In this document: one piece after another, positions 1 to 9,026 of the stretch
Numbering within the stretch: the first letter of the stretch is position 1
How the letters are laid out: each line of letters opens with the position of its first letter
Assembly (NCBI GenBank): GCA_035274465.1
Contig: DATEOF010000477.1
Span: forward strand, 5,399-69,398
Length of the DNA stretch: 64,000 bases
Reading direction: 5' to 3'
Origin: JADGRF01 sp035274465
GTDB lineage: Bacteria; Myxococcota_A; Polyangia; Polyangiales; JAFGIB01
Translations under genes and position numbers: made by a program
The notes under the pieces: generated by a model
What the model saw: only the letters and a program-made list of their open reading frames with translations
What the model was told of the DNA's origin: nothing
Database searches by the model: none

Positions 1-521
1 CAACCGCATTCGCCCGAGCTTTGACGTTCACACTTGGCCGTGCGGTAGCACGCATACTCTTCGAGCCACTCGCACGTGGACCCGAGCGGCAGCGTGGAGC
101 AGAGGTGGTTGGAGCAGCCGCCCACTATGCAGACAGCAGGAGTGGGCTTGGCCTCGGGACACTTCCAACTATCGAGCTGACCGTTCTTACACACCGGCCT
201 TGCGCAGGAACCGTCGGCGCACAAGAGGCAGCTCGCGGGCGCAACGCAGCCGTCCTGCTGCTGCCCGGAGCCACCGCCGCTGCCAGCTGCAGCGGGCGGA
301 CGCATCGGCGCTGTGCCTGCGCTCGGACCTACCTGGGGCGGTCTGCCTGCCGAGCCGACCGGGACGGCGCGGCCGGCCTCCCCTGCTGCGCCTGAAGCGA
401 CCTGGGCCGGCGCCTCGGAGGCGGCAGGTTTCTTGATAGCGAGCGGGTCGGTACCTCCGCAGGCGCAGCACGCGAACACACAAACTAACCAAGCCAACCG
501 ACCATGTCCGCGAACCACCAT
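1..521 (-). CDS. Cys-rich lipoprotein, 3' end beyond window
   Basis: This open frame runs from an ATG at 521 off the left edge without a stop. A GGAGG lies about six bases before the ATG, which fixes the start. The N-terminus has a short basic region, a hydrophobic stretch and a V-F-A-C lipobox-like site, so a lipid-anchored envelope protein is likely. A Ser/Gly/Ala/Pro-rich linker follows. From about residue 95 there is a cysteine-rich domain with pairs such as CLLC and CNHLC, resembling the small disulfide-rich modules of myxobacterial lipoproteins. The function is unknown and the C-terminus is not visible. Confidence 0.75.
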   Translation of the reverse strand, partial: MVVRGHGRLAWLVCVFACCACGGTDPLAIKKPAASEAPAQVASGAAGEAGRAVPVGSAGRPPQVGPSAGTAPMRPPAAAGSGGGSGQQQDGCVAPASCLLCADGSCARPVCKNGQLDSWKCPEAKPTPAVCIVGGCSNHLCSTLPLGSTCEWLEEYACYRTAKCERQSSGECG

Positions 522-666
522 ACCCGTCCTCCGGGTGTGTCACACAGTGCCACGCGGGGCGCGGCGGGACTCTTCCAGCAAGACTCGTTCCGCGGCGTTA
601 CTTCGCACGCAGAGCCTGCTACATTGCCCGACGTCTGGACACCAGGCGTGTCACGACGGCAGTGCA

Positions 667-1137
667 ATGCAGCATCTACTGGATTTCATTCACGAACATA
701 CGCTGGAAGAGCAGATCTACTGCGTCCTGGGCAGCCCCTCGGGTGAGCTCGAGCTGCTCTGGAATCGGCAACTGGAAGCCAAGCACTGGCAGCTTCGCCG
801 GCACAAGGCCGACCAGCCGTGGGAACCGATCGCGCGCGAACACCTGCTCCACAGCCTGACCGCGCGCGGCGCCGACCTGCACAAGCTGGAGCGCGAGCTC
901 CACGCCATCGCGTCCGCCCAAATCGCGCTCGCGAACATGGTGCTGCGTTCCGCCGGCGAGTTGCTGGGCAAAGACGCAGTGAACAGCGCGCTGACCGGGC
1001 ATGAAGAATTCGCGCGCGAGCTGACCTGGACGATCGCGCGTCTGACAGGCCCCGCGCGACCTAACATGACGTTAGTGCAAGGCGGCGGCGCCCAGTCCGA
1101 GACGCGCTCCGGGCACCTTACGCTCATCACCGGCTGA
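667..1137 (+). CDS. hypothetical protein, about 156 aa
   Basis: A small, charged, probably cytoplasmic protein. It starts MQHLLDFIHEH and has several amphipathic helices and no signal peptide or membrane segment. The frame is open upstream to 313, but that part reads as low-complexity antisense of the divergent lipoprotein gene, so the ATG at 667 is preferred; no strong ribosome binding site is visible. The 145 bp between 522 and 666 should hold the two divergent promoters. I do not recognise the family. It ends 5 bp from the 3' end of the convergent acyl-CoA synthetase gene. Confidence 0.55.
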   Translation: MQHLLDFIHEHTLEEQIYCVLGSPSGELELLWNRQLEAKHWQLRRHKADQPWEPIAREHLLHSLTARGADLHKLERELHAIASAQIALANMVLRSAGELLGKDAVNSALTGHEEFARELTWTIARLTGPARPNMTLVQGGGAQSETRSGHLTLITG

Positions 1138-1142
1138 AGCGC

Positions 1143-2801
1143 TCAGGCAGTCTGGATCGCCTGCACGGCGTGCAGACCGAGCTCCTCGATCCCCAGTTGG
1201 CGCAACCGAAACTTCTGCACCTTGCCAGTGACCGTGAGCGGGTACGCGTCGGTGAACTTGACGTAACGCGGCACCTTGAAGTGCGCGAGCTGCGCGCGGC
1301 AGAAGCTGCGAAGCTCATCGGCCGCGAGGCTCATGCCCTCGCGCACGATCACCCACGCCATGAGCTCCTCGCCCATGAACGCGTCGGGTACACCGACCAC
1401 CTGCGCGCTGGCGATCGCCGGATGGCGGAACAACACTTCCTCGATCTCACGCGGATACAGGTTCTCACCGCCGCGGATCACCATGTCCTTGATGCGACCG
1501 ACGATGTTCAGATAGCCGTCGCCGTCGAGCACGCCGAGATCACCCGTGTGCATCCAGCCCTCGGCGTCGATCGCCGCGGCAGTCGCCGCGCGGTCGTTCC
1601 AGTAGCCGGGCATCAGCGCGTAACCGCGCGTGCAGACCTCGCCCGCATCTCCGGGCGGCAGCGTGAGTCCGCTCGCGGGATCGACGATCTTGGCCTCGAT
1701 GTGCGGCATGACCGTGCCCACGGTCGACACGCGGCGCTCCAGCGAGTCGTGCGGCCGCGACATGAACGTGACTGGCGCGGTCTCGGTCATGCCGTACACG
1801 ATGCAGACCTCGCGCGCGTGCATCTTGGAGACGACCTGACGCATGGTCTCGATCGGACACGGCGCGCCACCCATCAGGCCCGTGCGCAGCGAGCGCAAGT
1901 CGAACTCGGCGAAGCGCGGATGCTCGAGCTGTGCGATGAACATCGTGGGCACGCCGTAGACGCTGGTGCAACGCTCGTCCTGAACCGCCTGCAAGGTCGT
2001 GAGTGGATCGAACACCGCCGCGGGGTAGACCATGGTCGCGCCGGAGCTCACGCAGCCGAGGTTGCCGACGCCCATGCCGAAGCAGTGATAGAGCGGCAGC
2101 GGGATGCAGACGCGGTCGGCCCATGTATAGCCGAGCACCTGGGCGATCGAGCGCGCGTTGTTGAGGATGTTGCGGTGGGTCAGCGTGGCGCCCTTGGGGT
2201 TCCCCGTGGTCCCGCTGGTGTACTGGATGTTGATCGGTTCATCCGCGCGCAGGCTCGCCTCGCGCACCTCCAGGAGCCGCACTGGAACGGCGTGGCCCCA
2301 GCCGGCGAGCTCGCTCCACAGCAGGTCATCCGGCCCGTTCGCTCGCGCCGCTCCGAGCGTCACGACGCGTTCGAGCATCGGCAGCTGCGCGCGGATCTCT
2401 GCGAGCATCTGCAGGTAGTCGGAGGACTTGAACGACTGCGCGCTGAACAACAGCCGCACGCCCGAGTGATGCAGCGCGTAGCGAGCCTCGTCGGCCCGAT
2501 ACGCAGGGTTCACGTTGACGAGGATGGCGCCGATGCGCCCGGTCGCGAACTGCACCATCGCCCACTCGGCGCAGTTCTGCGACCAGATGCCCACACGGTC
2601 GCCCTTGGCGATACCCAGCGCGAGCAGCGCCAGCGCGGTGCGCTCCACCTCGTACGCGAATTCGGCGTAGCTGAAGCGAAGCCCCTGGTGCACGGAGACC
2701 AGTGCTTCGACGAGCGGTTGCTGCTGCGCCATCACGCGGAGCGCTGCACCCACCGTCAGGTCGGTGAGCTGAGAGTGTTGGTTGCGATTCAGCTGAATCA
2801 T
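1143..2801 (-). CDS. AMP-dependent acyl-CoA synthetase (FadD-type)
   Basis: ATP-dependent activation of a carboxylic acid, probably a fatty acid, to its acyl-CoA by way of an acyl-adenylate. The ANL-superfamily motifs are all present: the P-loop-like YTSGTTGNPKG, the YGMTETAP core, the hinge GRIKDMVIRGGENLYP, and the C-terminal lysine region TVTGKVQKF. The length (552 aa from the chosen ATG) is normal. The frame stays open upstream to a TTG at 2873; the ATG at 2801 (MIQLNRN) was chosen because family members start near there, though no clear ribosome binding site supports any candidate. Chain-length specificity cannot be read from sequence. Confidence 0.9.
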   Translation of the reverse strand: MIQLNRNQHSQLTDLTVGAALRVMAQQQPLVEALVSVHQGLRFSYAEFAYEVERTALALLALGIAKGDRVGIWSQNCAEWAMVQFATGRIGAILVNVNPAYRADEARYALHHSGVRLLFSAQSFKSSDYLQMLAEIRAQLPMLERVVTLGAARANGPDDLLWSELAGWGHAVPVRLLEVREASLRADEPINIQYTSGTTGNPKGATLTHRNILNNARSIAQVLGYTWADRVCIPLPLYHCFGMGVGNLGCVSSGATMVYPAAVFDPLTTLQAVQDERCTSVYGVPTMFIAQLEHPRFAEFDLRSLRTGLMGGAPCPIETMRQVVSKMHAREVCIVYGMTETAPVTFMSRPHDSLERRVSTVGTVMPHIEAKIVDPASGLTLPPGDAGEVCTRGYALMPGYWNDRAATAAAIDAEGWMHTGDLGVLDGDGYLNIVGRIKDMVIRGGENLYPREIEEVLFRHPAIASAQVVGVPDAFMGEELMAWVIVREGMSLAADELRSFCRAQLAHFKVPRYVKFTDAYPLTVTGKVQKFRLRQLGIEELGLHAVQAIQTA

Positions 2802-2915
2802 GGGCGTGACGCAGCTCATTGCAATCGCGAGGCCAGCGCGCGACGCTGCAAATCCAGCGCAAACTCGCGGCAATGTTCGCGCGTGCCCGGCACTGTGCCC
2901 GGCACGCGCGACGTG

Positions 2916-5300
2916 CTACGGGCTCACGACCATGTCTTCATGCAGCTCCGCATCGGCGCGGATCTCGGCCTCACGGAAGCGCACGTCACGCCAGGTCTTC
3001 GCGGCAAACAGTCGTGTCTGGTCGGCGTAGTGGGGACTGCCGGGATCGGCAGATTGCGAGTAGCTCAGCAGCACGCGCGCAACCGGGCCTGCGTCCGTGA
3101 ACGACATAACGAGCATGAAGCTGCTGCCGGAGTTCACCGGATAGCCCTCGGCGGTGAGGCCGAGCGCGTCGAGCACCACGCCGCGCGCTTGGCCCGGCAA
3201 GAGCGTGCCGTCACGGGCTTGATAGTCCACGATGTTGAAAGCCCCCTCGCACTCGAGGCCGCCCTGGATCGGCACGCGTTGCGCGCCGCGCTGCGTGAAC
3301 TGCAGGCTGCCGAGCGTCGCAGATGCGTCGCTGCCGACGCTCTGGAGCCGCTGGACCGCACCCGCCAGCGCCTGGAGCACCGGATCGCTCTCCGGGGTCG
3401 CGGGCGTCAGCGTGCGAGGCGTCGCGATCGGGTCGTTCGGATCCAGCGTGTCTGCGAACAGACCGACGGCGCCGAGGAAGATGTTGTAGAAGTCGGCCAG
3501 AAACCCGCGCCACAGCGGTGCGCCGCGGCTGTCAGCGGCCACGCGCAAGTCCCAACTGGCGAGCACCGCGCAGGCTTCCCGCAGATCGACCAGCTCGTCG
3601 CCGAGCTCTACCGAGGGTTGGGCCGTGCAGCGCTCGACGACGTCGTCGCGCAGCAGCTCACCGAGCAGCGCGCGGTCGTTGAACGGGACCGCTGCGAGCT
3701 CGTCGAGCGAGAACTTGTTGTCGGCGCCGGCGGCGCTGGTGGCACCGCTCTCGGTCAGCAGCTTGAGGCTCATGCGCGAGCGCGCTGACAGCAGGGTCCA
3801 TGGCAGGCTCCGCTGCTCGCTCGGGTCGTCGCCGAACAGCGCCGAGAAGCCGCGAAGCGGCGCGGCCGGATTGATCAGCCAGTGAGAGTCGTTGGAGTTG
3901 GCCACGAAGTCCGTGCGCAGGAGGCGCGGACTCGCCGCTTGGGGGAAGATGCCCTGCCAGTCGAACAGCGAGCTGTTTCCGGGCAGCAGCGCCTGGCGCC
4001 CGTTGCGGCTGAGGCCCGTGTCGTAGTCGGTCACGATCGCCGCGCGAAACGCCTGCTCGGCAGCCTCGCTCAGCAGCGGCGTACGCGAGGCATCGAAGTA
4101 CAACGCGGTGCCGCTGTTCGATACGGCGATGATGTTGAGCCATGACAAGCCCTGCGCCTCGGCCTGTGCACCCTCCAACGCCTCGAGGCTGCGCGCGCGG
4201 TTCATCCCCAGGTATGCGCGCAGCCAGTCGACGTTGCCCTCGCCAGCGTCGCGATACGTGTAGGCGTCGGTGTCGCTCCACGGTGTGCCGAAGTCGCCGA
4301 GCATCGCGCCGTAGTGCGAGCGGTAGAGCGTGCGTTGCTCGAGTCTGAGGCTGCCGTCGGGCTGCTTCACCTCGATCTGAAAGTCGTGCGCGGACATCTC
4401 GCGTTCTTGGCCGTCGAGGATGTAGTGCGTGGGTTTGCCCGGCACCAGCGTGAGCTTGTACAGCGTGGTGTGATTGGCGGTCGTGGTCGTGTGAGTCCAG
4501 GCGACATCTTCATTGAAACCGACGGCGATCAGCGGAACGCCGGTCCAGCCTGCGCCGTACACGTTCAGCACGCCGGGCACCGTGATCTGCTGCTCGTACA
4601 ACCGCCTCGGCCCCTGCCAGGGCAAGTGTGGATTGGCCAGCAGCATGCCGCGCGCGTTCTGCGAACGGTCTTTGCCGATCGCCCAGCCGTTGCTGCTCGC
4701 CCCTTCGAAGTGCTGCACCGGAGGATCCCCGGGCAACTGATCCGGCGCGCCTTTGGCCATGCGTGCGAAGATCGCGTCGATGCCGGGACCCAGGCTCAGA
4801 TAGTAGTAGTAGGTCCACAAGTCCTCGGGCGATATCGGCTGCACCCACTCGGCACCACGACACGGCTCCGGCAATGCATCGCGCGGAGTCTCGGCGAGGT
4901 AGCGATCGTAGCCGGCTGCGTAAGCGACGATCAGATCGCGACTCTCTGGATCCAGCTTGGGGAACGTGGCGAGCGCCGTGGCACGCACGCCGGCTGCGAG
5001 GATGCCGAAGTCGGACGTCAGGTTGGCGTCCATCTCACCGGGTCCGAAGTACTTGGAGCGCTCGCTGCGTAGACGCACGAACTGATCGGCGAGGATACAG
5101 ACCACGTCCTTGCTCGCGACGTAACCGTGCGCGTACGCGGCGCTCGGCAGATCTTCGGCGAGGAAGTGCGGCACGCCGTAGCTCGTCCAGCGTACCTGCG
5201 CGCGGTATCGCGCCGGTGGTTGGCCCGCCTCGGAGCCCGTACAGCTCGCGGCGAACAGACAGACTAGCGTGACCACACAACGCATCGGACGGCTGTCCAT
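2916..5300 (-). CDS. penicillin acylase-family lipoprotein
   Basis: An Ntn-hydrolase of the penicillin/acyl-homoserine-lactone acylase family (about 794 aa) that cleaves amide-linked acyl groups after self-processing. The N-terminus has a signal peptide ending A-A-S-C (Cys20), so it should be lipid-anchored outside the cytoplasm. The alpha chain includes the typical YGVPHFLA and AYAHGY segments. The likely nucleophile at the start of the beta chain is Ser203 in SSNGWAIG, followed by LANPHLPW, both family hallmarks. The ATG at 5300 is chosen over one at 5285; the frame is open further upstream but lies under the divergent promoter and gene. The substrate could be an acyl-homoserine lactone, a beta-lactam or an N-acyl amino acid. 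Confidence 0.88.
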   Translation of the reverse strand: MDSRPMRCVVTLVCLFAASCTGSEAGQPPARYRAQVRWTSYGVPHFLAEDLPSAAYAHGYVASKDVVCILADQFVRLRSERSKYFGPGEMDANLTSDFGILAAGVRATALATFPKLDPESRDLIVAYAAGYDRYLAETPRDALPEPCRGAEWVQPISPEDLWTYYYYLSLGPGIDAIFARMAKGAPDQLPGDPPVQHFEGASSNGWAIGKDRSQNARGMLLANPHLPWQGPRRLYEQQITVPGVLNVYGAGWTGVPLIAVGFNEDVAWTHTTTTANHTTLYKLTLVPGKPTHYILDGQEREMSAHDFQIEVKQPDGSLRLEQRTLYRSHYGAMLGDFGTPWSDTDAYTYRDAGEGNVDWLRAYLGMNRARSLEALEGAQAEAQGLSWLNIIAVSNSGTALYFDASRTPLLSEAAEQAFRAAIVTDYDTGLSRNGRQALLPGNSSLFDWQGIFPQAASPRLLRTDFVANSNDSHWLINPAAPLRGFSALFGDDPSEQRSLPWTLLSARSRMSLKLLTESGATSAAGADNKFSLDELAAVPFNDRALLGELLRDDVVERCTAQPSVELGDELVDLREACAVLASWDLRVAADSRGAPLWRGFLADFYNIFLGAVGLFADTLDPNDPIATPRTLTPATPESDPVLQALAGAVQRLQSVGSDASATLGSLQFTQRGAQRVPIQGGLECEGAFNIVDYQARDGTLLPGQARGVVLDALGLTAEGYPVNSGSSFMLVMSFTDAGPVARVLLSYSQSADPGSPHYADQTRLFAAKTWRDVRFREAEIRADAELHEDMVVSP

Positions 5301-5411
5301 CGGCGGCAAGTTAGCAGGTTCGATGCGTAGATGTCCTGGGATTGACTGGGTTTTTAGTCGTGTACTTTCTTTCATCTGACCTGCCGCCGCCGTCTGCGGC
5401 AGACTCATCGC

Positions 5412-6401
5412 ATGGAGAGCCGGCACTTGATCGATGCGATCGTGCAGCAGACCACCCTGCTGATCGCGCAGCTGTCGACGGCGGCCGGGATCCGGGCGCC
5501 ACTCGCGCGCCTGGCCGACCAGGTATTCCTGGAGCTCTCGCGCGAGCTGGAGGCGCAAGGCGTGACTCGAAAAGTCGCAGCCGATATGTTCGGGCTCGCG
5601 CTGCGCAGCTATCAAAAGAAGATTCAGCGGCTTTCCGAGAGCGCGACCGCGCGCGAGCAAACCCTCTGGGAAGCCGTCATCGCGCACTTGCGCCAGTCGG
5701 GCGGCGCGAGTCGCAAGGCGCTGTTGGCTGCGTTCAAGCGCGAGAACCCGGATGACCTGGCGGCCGTGCTCAAGGACCTGCTCAGCAGCGGGTTAATCAG
5801 CGCCGCCGGCAGAGGCGCTGCAGCGTTCTATCAAGTGTCGAGCCCGGAGGCGCAGGCGGCGATCGCGCAGCAGTCGGAGCTGGATGTGATCATGCACCTG
5901 GTGTGGCTCGCGGTGTACGATCACCAGCCGATCCGGCAGGCGGACTTGATCGCGCGCGTGCCGTTCGGTGGCGAGGCGACGGAGCGCGCGCTCGCGGCTT
6001 TGATCGAGGATGCGCGGATCGAGGACACCGGCGAGGTGCTGCGCTGTACCCAGCTGCAGATCCCGGTCGGCGCCGAGCAGGGATGGGAGGCCGCGGTGCT
6101 CGATCATTTTCGCGCCATGGCCAATGCGATCGGCGCCAAGCTCCGCACCATCGGCATGCGCTCGAGCTCGAGTGATCGCGTGGGGGGCAGCACGCTCAGC
6201 TTCAGCATTCACGCCGGCCATCCATACGAGCAAGAGGTCTACGGGCTGCTCGCGCGCGTGCGAACGGACGTGAATTCGCTGTGGAACCTCGTGAGCGAGC
6301 ACAACCGCGGCCACGGCATCGACGACGAGAAGCGGGTCGAGGTGACGTTCTACTTCGGCCAGCACGTGACGGCGGAAGATGCGGGGGAGGAACCGACATG
6401 A
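5412..6401 (+). CDS. conserved hypothetical, winged-helix-like protein
   Basis: A 329 aa soluble, mostly helical protein. Residues 50-65 (TRKVAADMFGLALRSYQKK) resemble a helix-turn-helix, and the middle contains two more regions with winged-helix character (around SRKALLAAF and RQADLIARV). The C-terminus is mixed alpha/beta and has no catalytic motif I recognise. It overlaps the next gene by ATGA, so the two are translationally coupled, which ties a probable DNA-binding or regulatory protein to a secreted lipoprotein. Myxobacteria carry similar uncharacterised proteins; a regulatory role is inference. Confidence 0.6.
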   Translation: MESRHLIDAIVQQTTLLIAQLSTAAGIRAPLARLADQVFLELSRELEAQGVTRKVAADMFGLALRSYQKKIQRLSESATAREQTLWEAVIAHLRQSGGASRKALLAAFKRENPDDLAAVLKDLLSSGLISAAGRGAAAFYQVSSPEAQAAIAQQSELDVIMHLVWLAVYDHQPIRQADLIARVPFGGEATERALAALIEDARIEDTGEVLRCTQLQIPVGAEQGWEAAVLDHFRAMANAIGAKLRTIGMRSSSSDRVGGSTLSFSIHAGHPYEQEVYGLLARVRTDVNSLWNLVSEHNRGHGIDDEKRVEVTFYFGQHVTAEDAGEEPT

Positions 6402-7993
6402 CTTATCCACGGATCGCGCTGGTGTTGAGCTTGTTTGGGCTGCTCGCGTGCGCCAAAGCCGTGGAGCCCTTGCCCGACAAGAACACGAACTGGTTGAAAG
6501 CCTGCGATGAAGATGCCGAGTGCGGGTCGGAGCTGGCGTGCTTGTGCGGAGCGTGTACCAAGGCTTGCGAGTCTGATGCGCAGTGTGGGCGCACCGCGCC
6601 CGGAGCGACATGCTTGGCCGCGGGCGATCCCTCCATCCAGGCGCTGTGCGGCACGCAGCTGAAGGCGGCGGCCGTGTGCAGCGCCGAGTGCAAGCACGAC
6701 AGCGATTGCGACCCGCAGGCCGATGGGCTGCGCTGCGCGGCAGGGGTCTGCGTGCCGTGGGGAGGACGTACGCCCGAGGCGACCACTTCGTGCGAGCCGG
6801 GCGATGTGGTCGCGAACATCTGCGGCATGGAGTGTCCTGGGCTGAACGAGACCGCGTTTGCGACCTGCGGGGAGGACGGGCACTACGGGCCGTGTAGTTG
6901 CCGCGATCCGCATTGCGGGCCCGCGCTCGACTGCGCCGCCGGGTTCGTGTGCCTTGGCAATCGCTGTCTCGAGGCAGCGAGCCGCTGCGCCGGGGCCCTC
7001 TGCCAGGCGGGGGCGGAGTGCACGGACGGGCTGTGCATGCAGGTGTTGGTGGACGGGCTCAGCTCGCCTGGGGGGATGGGGATCAGCTCGGTGGATGGGG
7101 CGTTGTACTTCGTCAATACAGGGACGTACGACGAGCAGCATCAGTTCAACTTCGATGCCATGCTCGCGCGTGTGCCGGTCAGCGGTGGACCGTATGAGCG
7201 GCTACGCGAAGATCTGAACGAGATGTGGGACGCGGTGTTCATGGACAACGCGGCGTACTGGTACAACGTGCGCGACGGCGTCGCGTTCCAGGTGACGGGC
7301 AAGTTCTACTTCAGCGACGAGCCTACTTCGATCTTCCTCACGGACCACGCGATCACGACGCTCATCGCCGACGACGATGCATTCTACTGGATCGAGCAGA
7401 ACGACCAAGACGGCCCCGGCCCCATGCACTTGATGACCGCCACGCGCGCAACTCTTCAACCCGAGGCACGCCGACTGCTCGAGCTACCCGAGGCCACGTA
7501 CATCCTCACACAAACCGACGAGCGGCTGTACTGGGGCACGGCTCTCAGCGGGCTCTGGAGCGTGAAGAAAGACGGCTCCGATCTGAAGCGTATGGTCGAG
7601 CCCCGAGCCGAGCTACGGGGACCGGATATCCTGGCGACCGCAGGTGGACATGTGATGTGGTCCTGGGGTGATCGGACCAATGGCAAGATCGGGCTCGGGC
7701 TCTACTCCGAAGCTCCTGGAACCAGCACGCGTCTCACCGAGGACATGAGCGGCGGCCTCGGTGAGTACATCACCGGTGACGAGTCCAACGTCTACTGGAT
7801 CTACCGAGCCCGCGGCGATGACCAATACACTCTCGCCCGCGCCAGTAAAGCGCCCTTTGCCACCGAGGTCCTCTGGCGCTCACCGCAGCTGCGCGAGACG
7901 ACACACATTCTGGTGCACGAAGGGTTCCTGTACCTCAGCACGATGCCCGTGGCCGGCGAGGGGAAGATCCTTCGCATTCAACTGCCGCGTTGA
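6398..7993 (+). CDS. Cys-rich lipoprotein with beta-propeller-like domain
   Basis: A 531 aa protein with a signal peptide ending G-L-L-A-C, so a lipoprotein. Residues about 25-215 are packed with cysteines in short disulfide-rich repeats (CDEDAECGS, CKHDSDCDP). After that comes a region without Cys, with repeated short strands such as DNAAYWYN, DDAFYWIEQ, DESNVYWIY and EGFLYLST, typical of myxobacterial propellers related to DUF5050. The start is an ATG preceded by GGGGGAGG, overlapping the upstream stop. A surface-exposed binding or scaffold role is likely; the ligand is unknown. Confidence 0.75.
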   Translation: MTYPRIALVLSLFGLLACAKAVEPLPDKNTNWLKACDEDAECGSELACLCGACTKACESDAQCGRTAPGATCLAAGDPSIQALCGTQLKAAAVCSAECKHDSDCDPQADGLRCAAGVCVPWGGRTPEATTSCEPGDVVANICGMECPGLNETAFATCGEDGHYGPCSCRDPHCGPALDCAAGFVCLGNRCLEAASRCAGALCQAGAECTDGLCMQVLVDGLSSPGGMGISSVDGALYFVNTGTYDEQHQFNFDAMLARVPVSGGPYERLREDLNEMWDAVFMDNAAYWYNVRDGVAFQVTGKFYFSDEPTSIFLTDHAITTLIADDDAFYWIEQNDQDGPGPMHLMTATRATLQPEARRLLELPEATYILTQTDERLYWGTALSGLWSVKKDGSDLKRMVEPRAELRGPDILATAGGHVMWSWGDRTNGKIGLGLYSEAPGTSTRLTEDMSGGLGEYITGDESNVYWIYRARGDDQYTLARASKAPFATEVLWRSPQLRETTHILVHEGFLYLSTMPVAGEGKILRIQLPR

Positions 7994-8200
7994 CCCGCGC
8001 GGCGCCTGCTGAAGCGCCGAAGTACCGGCTTAGCCAGGCGCCTCATTTCACCCGGCAATCCGCCGCGGGCGGGGCTCGCGCTTACTCATGCGCCCTCGCG
8101 CGCGCGCGATGGCCGATCGGCGAGCAGGGCTAACGACGGGTGGGTTCGCGATGCCCACCGGCGTTTGTCGGCTGGATGCGTTTGAGAGGTTGCGATCGGC

Positions 8201-8590
8201 GCTCGCGCCAAGAGGCGGCGGCGCTTCGCGCCTCACTGGGGCGTGCGCCCCAGACCCCGGAAGGCTACGCGGATGCTCGCAAGAGCTTTCATGATGAAGC
8301 TGACGGCGGCAGCTGGCTTGGGTGGGTTGCGCAAAGAGTTTGCATTCGCTTGTCCCGTGTGTCCAACCGCGCAGGCGCGGCGGGCCGGGCGCTTGCGCGC
8401 GCCTACGCTCCCGCGAAGACACCACGGCGCTGCGCGCCTCACTTGCACGTGCGCCCCAGCCTCGGCGCTGCGCACGTCAGTGGTGCGTGGACGCTCTACG
8501 GGGCCACGAGCACGACTGAGGAGCCCTTGTTGAATGCAGCTGACGGCGGCCCATGATTCGCAACTTGGATTACGCAAATACATTTGCATT
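8201..8590 (+). repeat. two diverged direct repeat copies
   Basis: Copy 1 spans about 8201-8346 and copy 2 about 8406-8590. They share, in the same order, a GCGCxxCGCG block, GCGCCTCACTxG, CGTGCGCCCCAG, then GCTGACGGCGGC, and finally CGCAAA...TTTGCATT. The spacing inside the copies differs, so these are old duplicates that have diverged by indels. The second copy ends in the promoter of the relic HNH gene. They may be upstream flanks of a former DUF222-family gene array; this is inference. Confidence 0.5.
8574..8587. promoter_or_regulatory. inverted repeat next to promoter (possible operator)
   Basis: GCAAAT and ATTTGC face each other across two bases, immediately upstream of the predicted -35 box of the relic HNH gene. 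This is a plausible small operator, but nothing else supports it. Confidence 0.25.
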
Positions 8591-8617
8591 ACAACGTGTT
8601 AGAGCGTGCGCTATAAC
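8589..8617 (+). promoter_or_regulatory. sigma-70-like promoter, possibly leaderless
   Basis: TTACAA (8589-8594) and TATAAC (8612-8617) are separated by 17 bases, the optimal housekeeping spacing. The expected start of transcription falls on or next to the ATG at 8624, so the message would have no leader, which agrees with the lack of a ribosome binding site before that ATG. Confidence 0.45.
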
Positions 8618-8623
8618 AGTGTC

Positions 8624-9026
8624 ATGTCGACTGATGCTGCGACCTTGAGCGATGACACCATCGAGCGTGAACTGACGACGCTGATGGGGCATCTTACTGC
8701 TGGGGAAGTCGCGTACTGTTTCCACCGCACTACGGCGCGCGCTCGTCGCTAGGGATCGTGGCTGCCGGTTTCCGGGGTGTACGAATCAACGCTTCCTCGA
8801 TGCGCACCACATCGAGCACTGGTTGAACGGCGGGCTGACGGACCTCAACAACTTGGTACTGCTTTGTCGGAGGCATCACCGCTTCCTTCACGAGTACGGC
8901 TACTCCATCGTTCGCATCGACGGCGTCCTGGAGTTCCGCAGAGCGGATGGCCGCTTGGTCCCGGAGGTGCCGCCGGCCGTCGAAGCTACACGCGCGAGCG
9001 TTCAGGCCGGATCGCTATGCGGATGA
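8624..9026 (+). pseudogene. DUF222/13E12-type HNH endonuclease, internally deleted
   Basis: The first 27 or so codons (MSTDAATLSDD..., ELTTLMGHL) match the usual N-terminus of DUF222-type HNH proteins. Around 8700 the sequence jumps, one frame over, to the C-terminal HNH domain: RTVSTALRRAL, then GCRFPGC, DAHHIEHW, NGG and CRRHHRFLH, ending at 9026. The first frame stops at 8752. Several hundred codons of the middle are missing, so the gene is an N-to-C fusion out of frame and cannot make the full protein. The HNH piece itself (from about 8703) keeps its zinc and catalytic residues. Its 3' end overlaps the convergent lipoprotein gene by 41 bp. Confidence 0.8.

Larger units (their letters stand above)
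7994..8623. other. non-coding stretch between lipoprotein and broken HNH gene
   Basis: About 630 bp with no supported gene. All open frames here are short and overlap on both strands. The right two thirds hold two diverged direct repeat copies, and the last 35 bp hold a promoter for the relic HNH gene; both are listed separately. The left part has only a weak GGCGC/GCGCC hairpin just after the lipoprotein stop, without a T-tract. Confidence 0.5.

Noticed and set aside
187..543. Minus-strand frame of 118 codons near the left edge
   Set aside because: The overlapping minus-strand frame from 521 with a signal peptide, lipobox and ribosome binding site is the better gene; this one is Arg-rich shadow.
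1170..3788. Plus-strand frame of 872 codons
   Set aside because: It is antisense to the acyl-CoA synthetase and acylase genes, which have clear family motifs; its composition (Arg, His, Ala, Asp) is that of a high-GC shadow frame.
2916..5300. Quorum-quenching function for the acylase-family protein
   Set aside because: Family assignment is solid but AHL specificity cannot be read from sequence, so it was not claimed.
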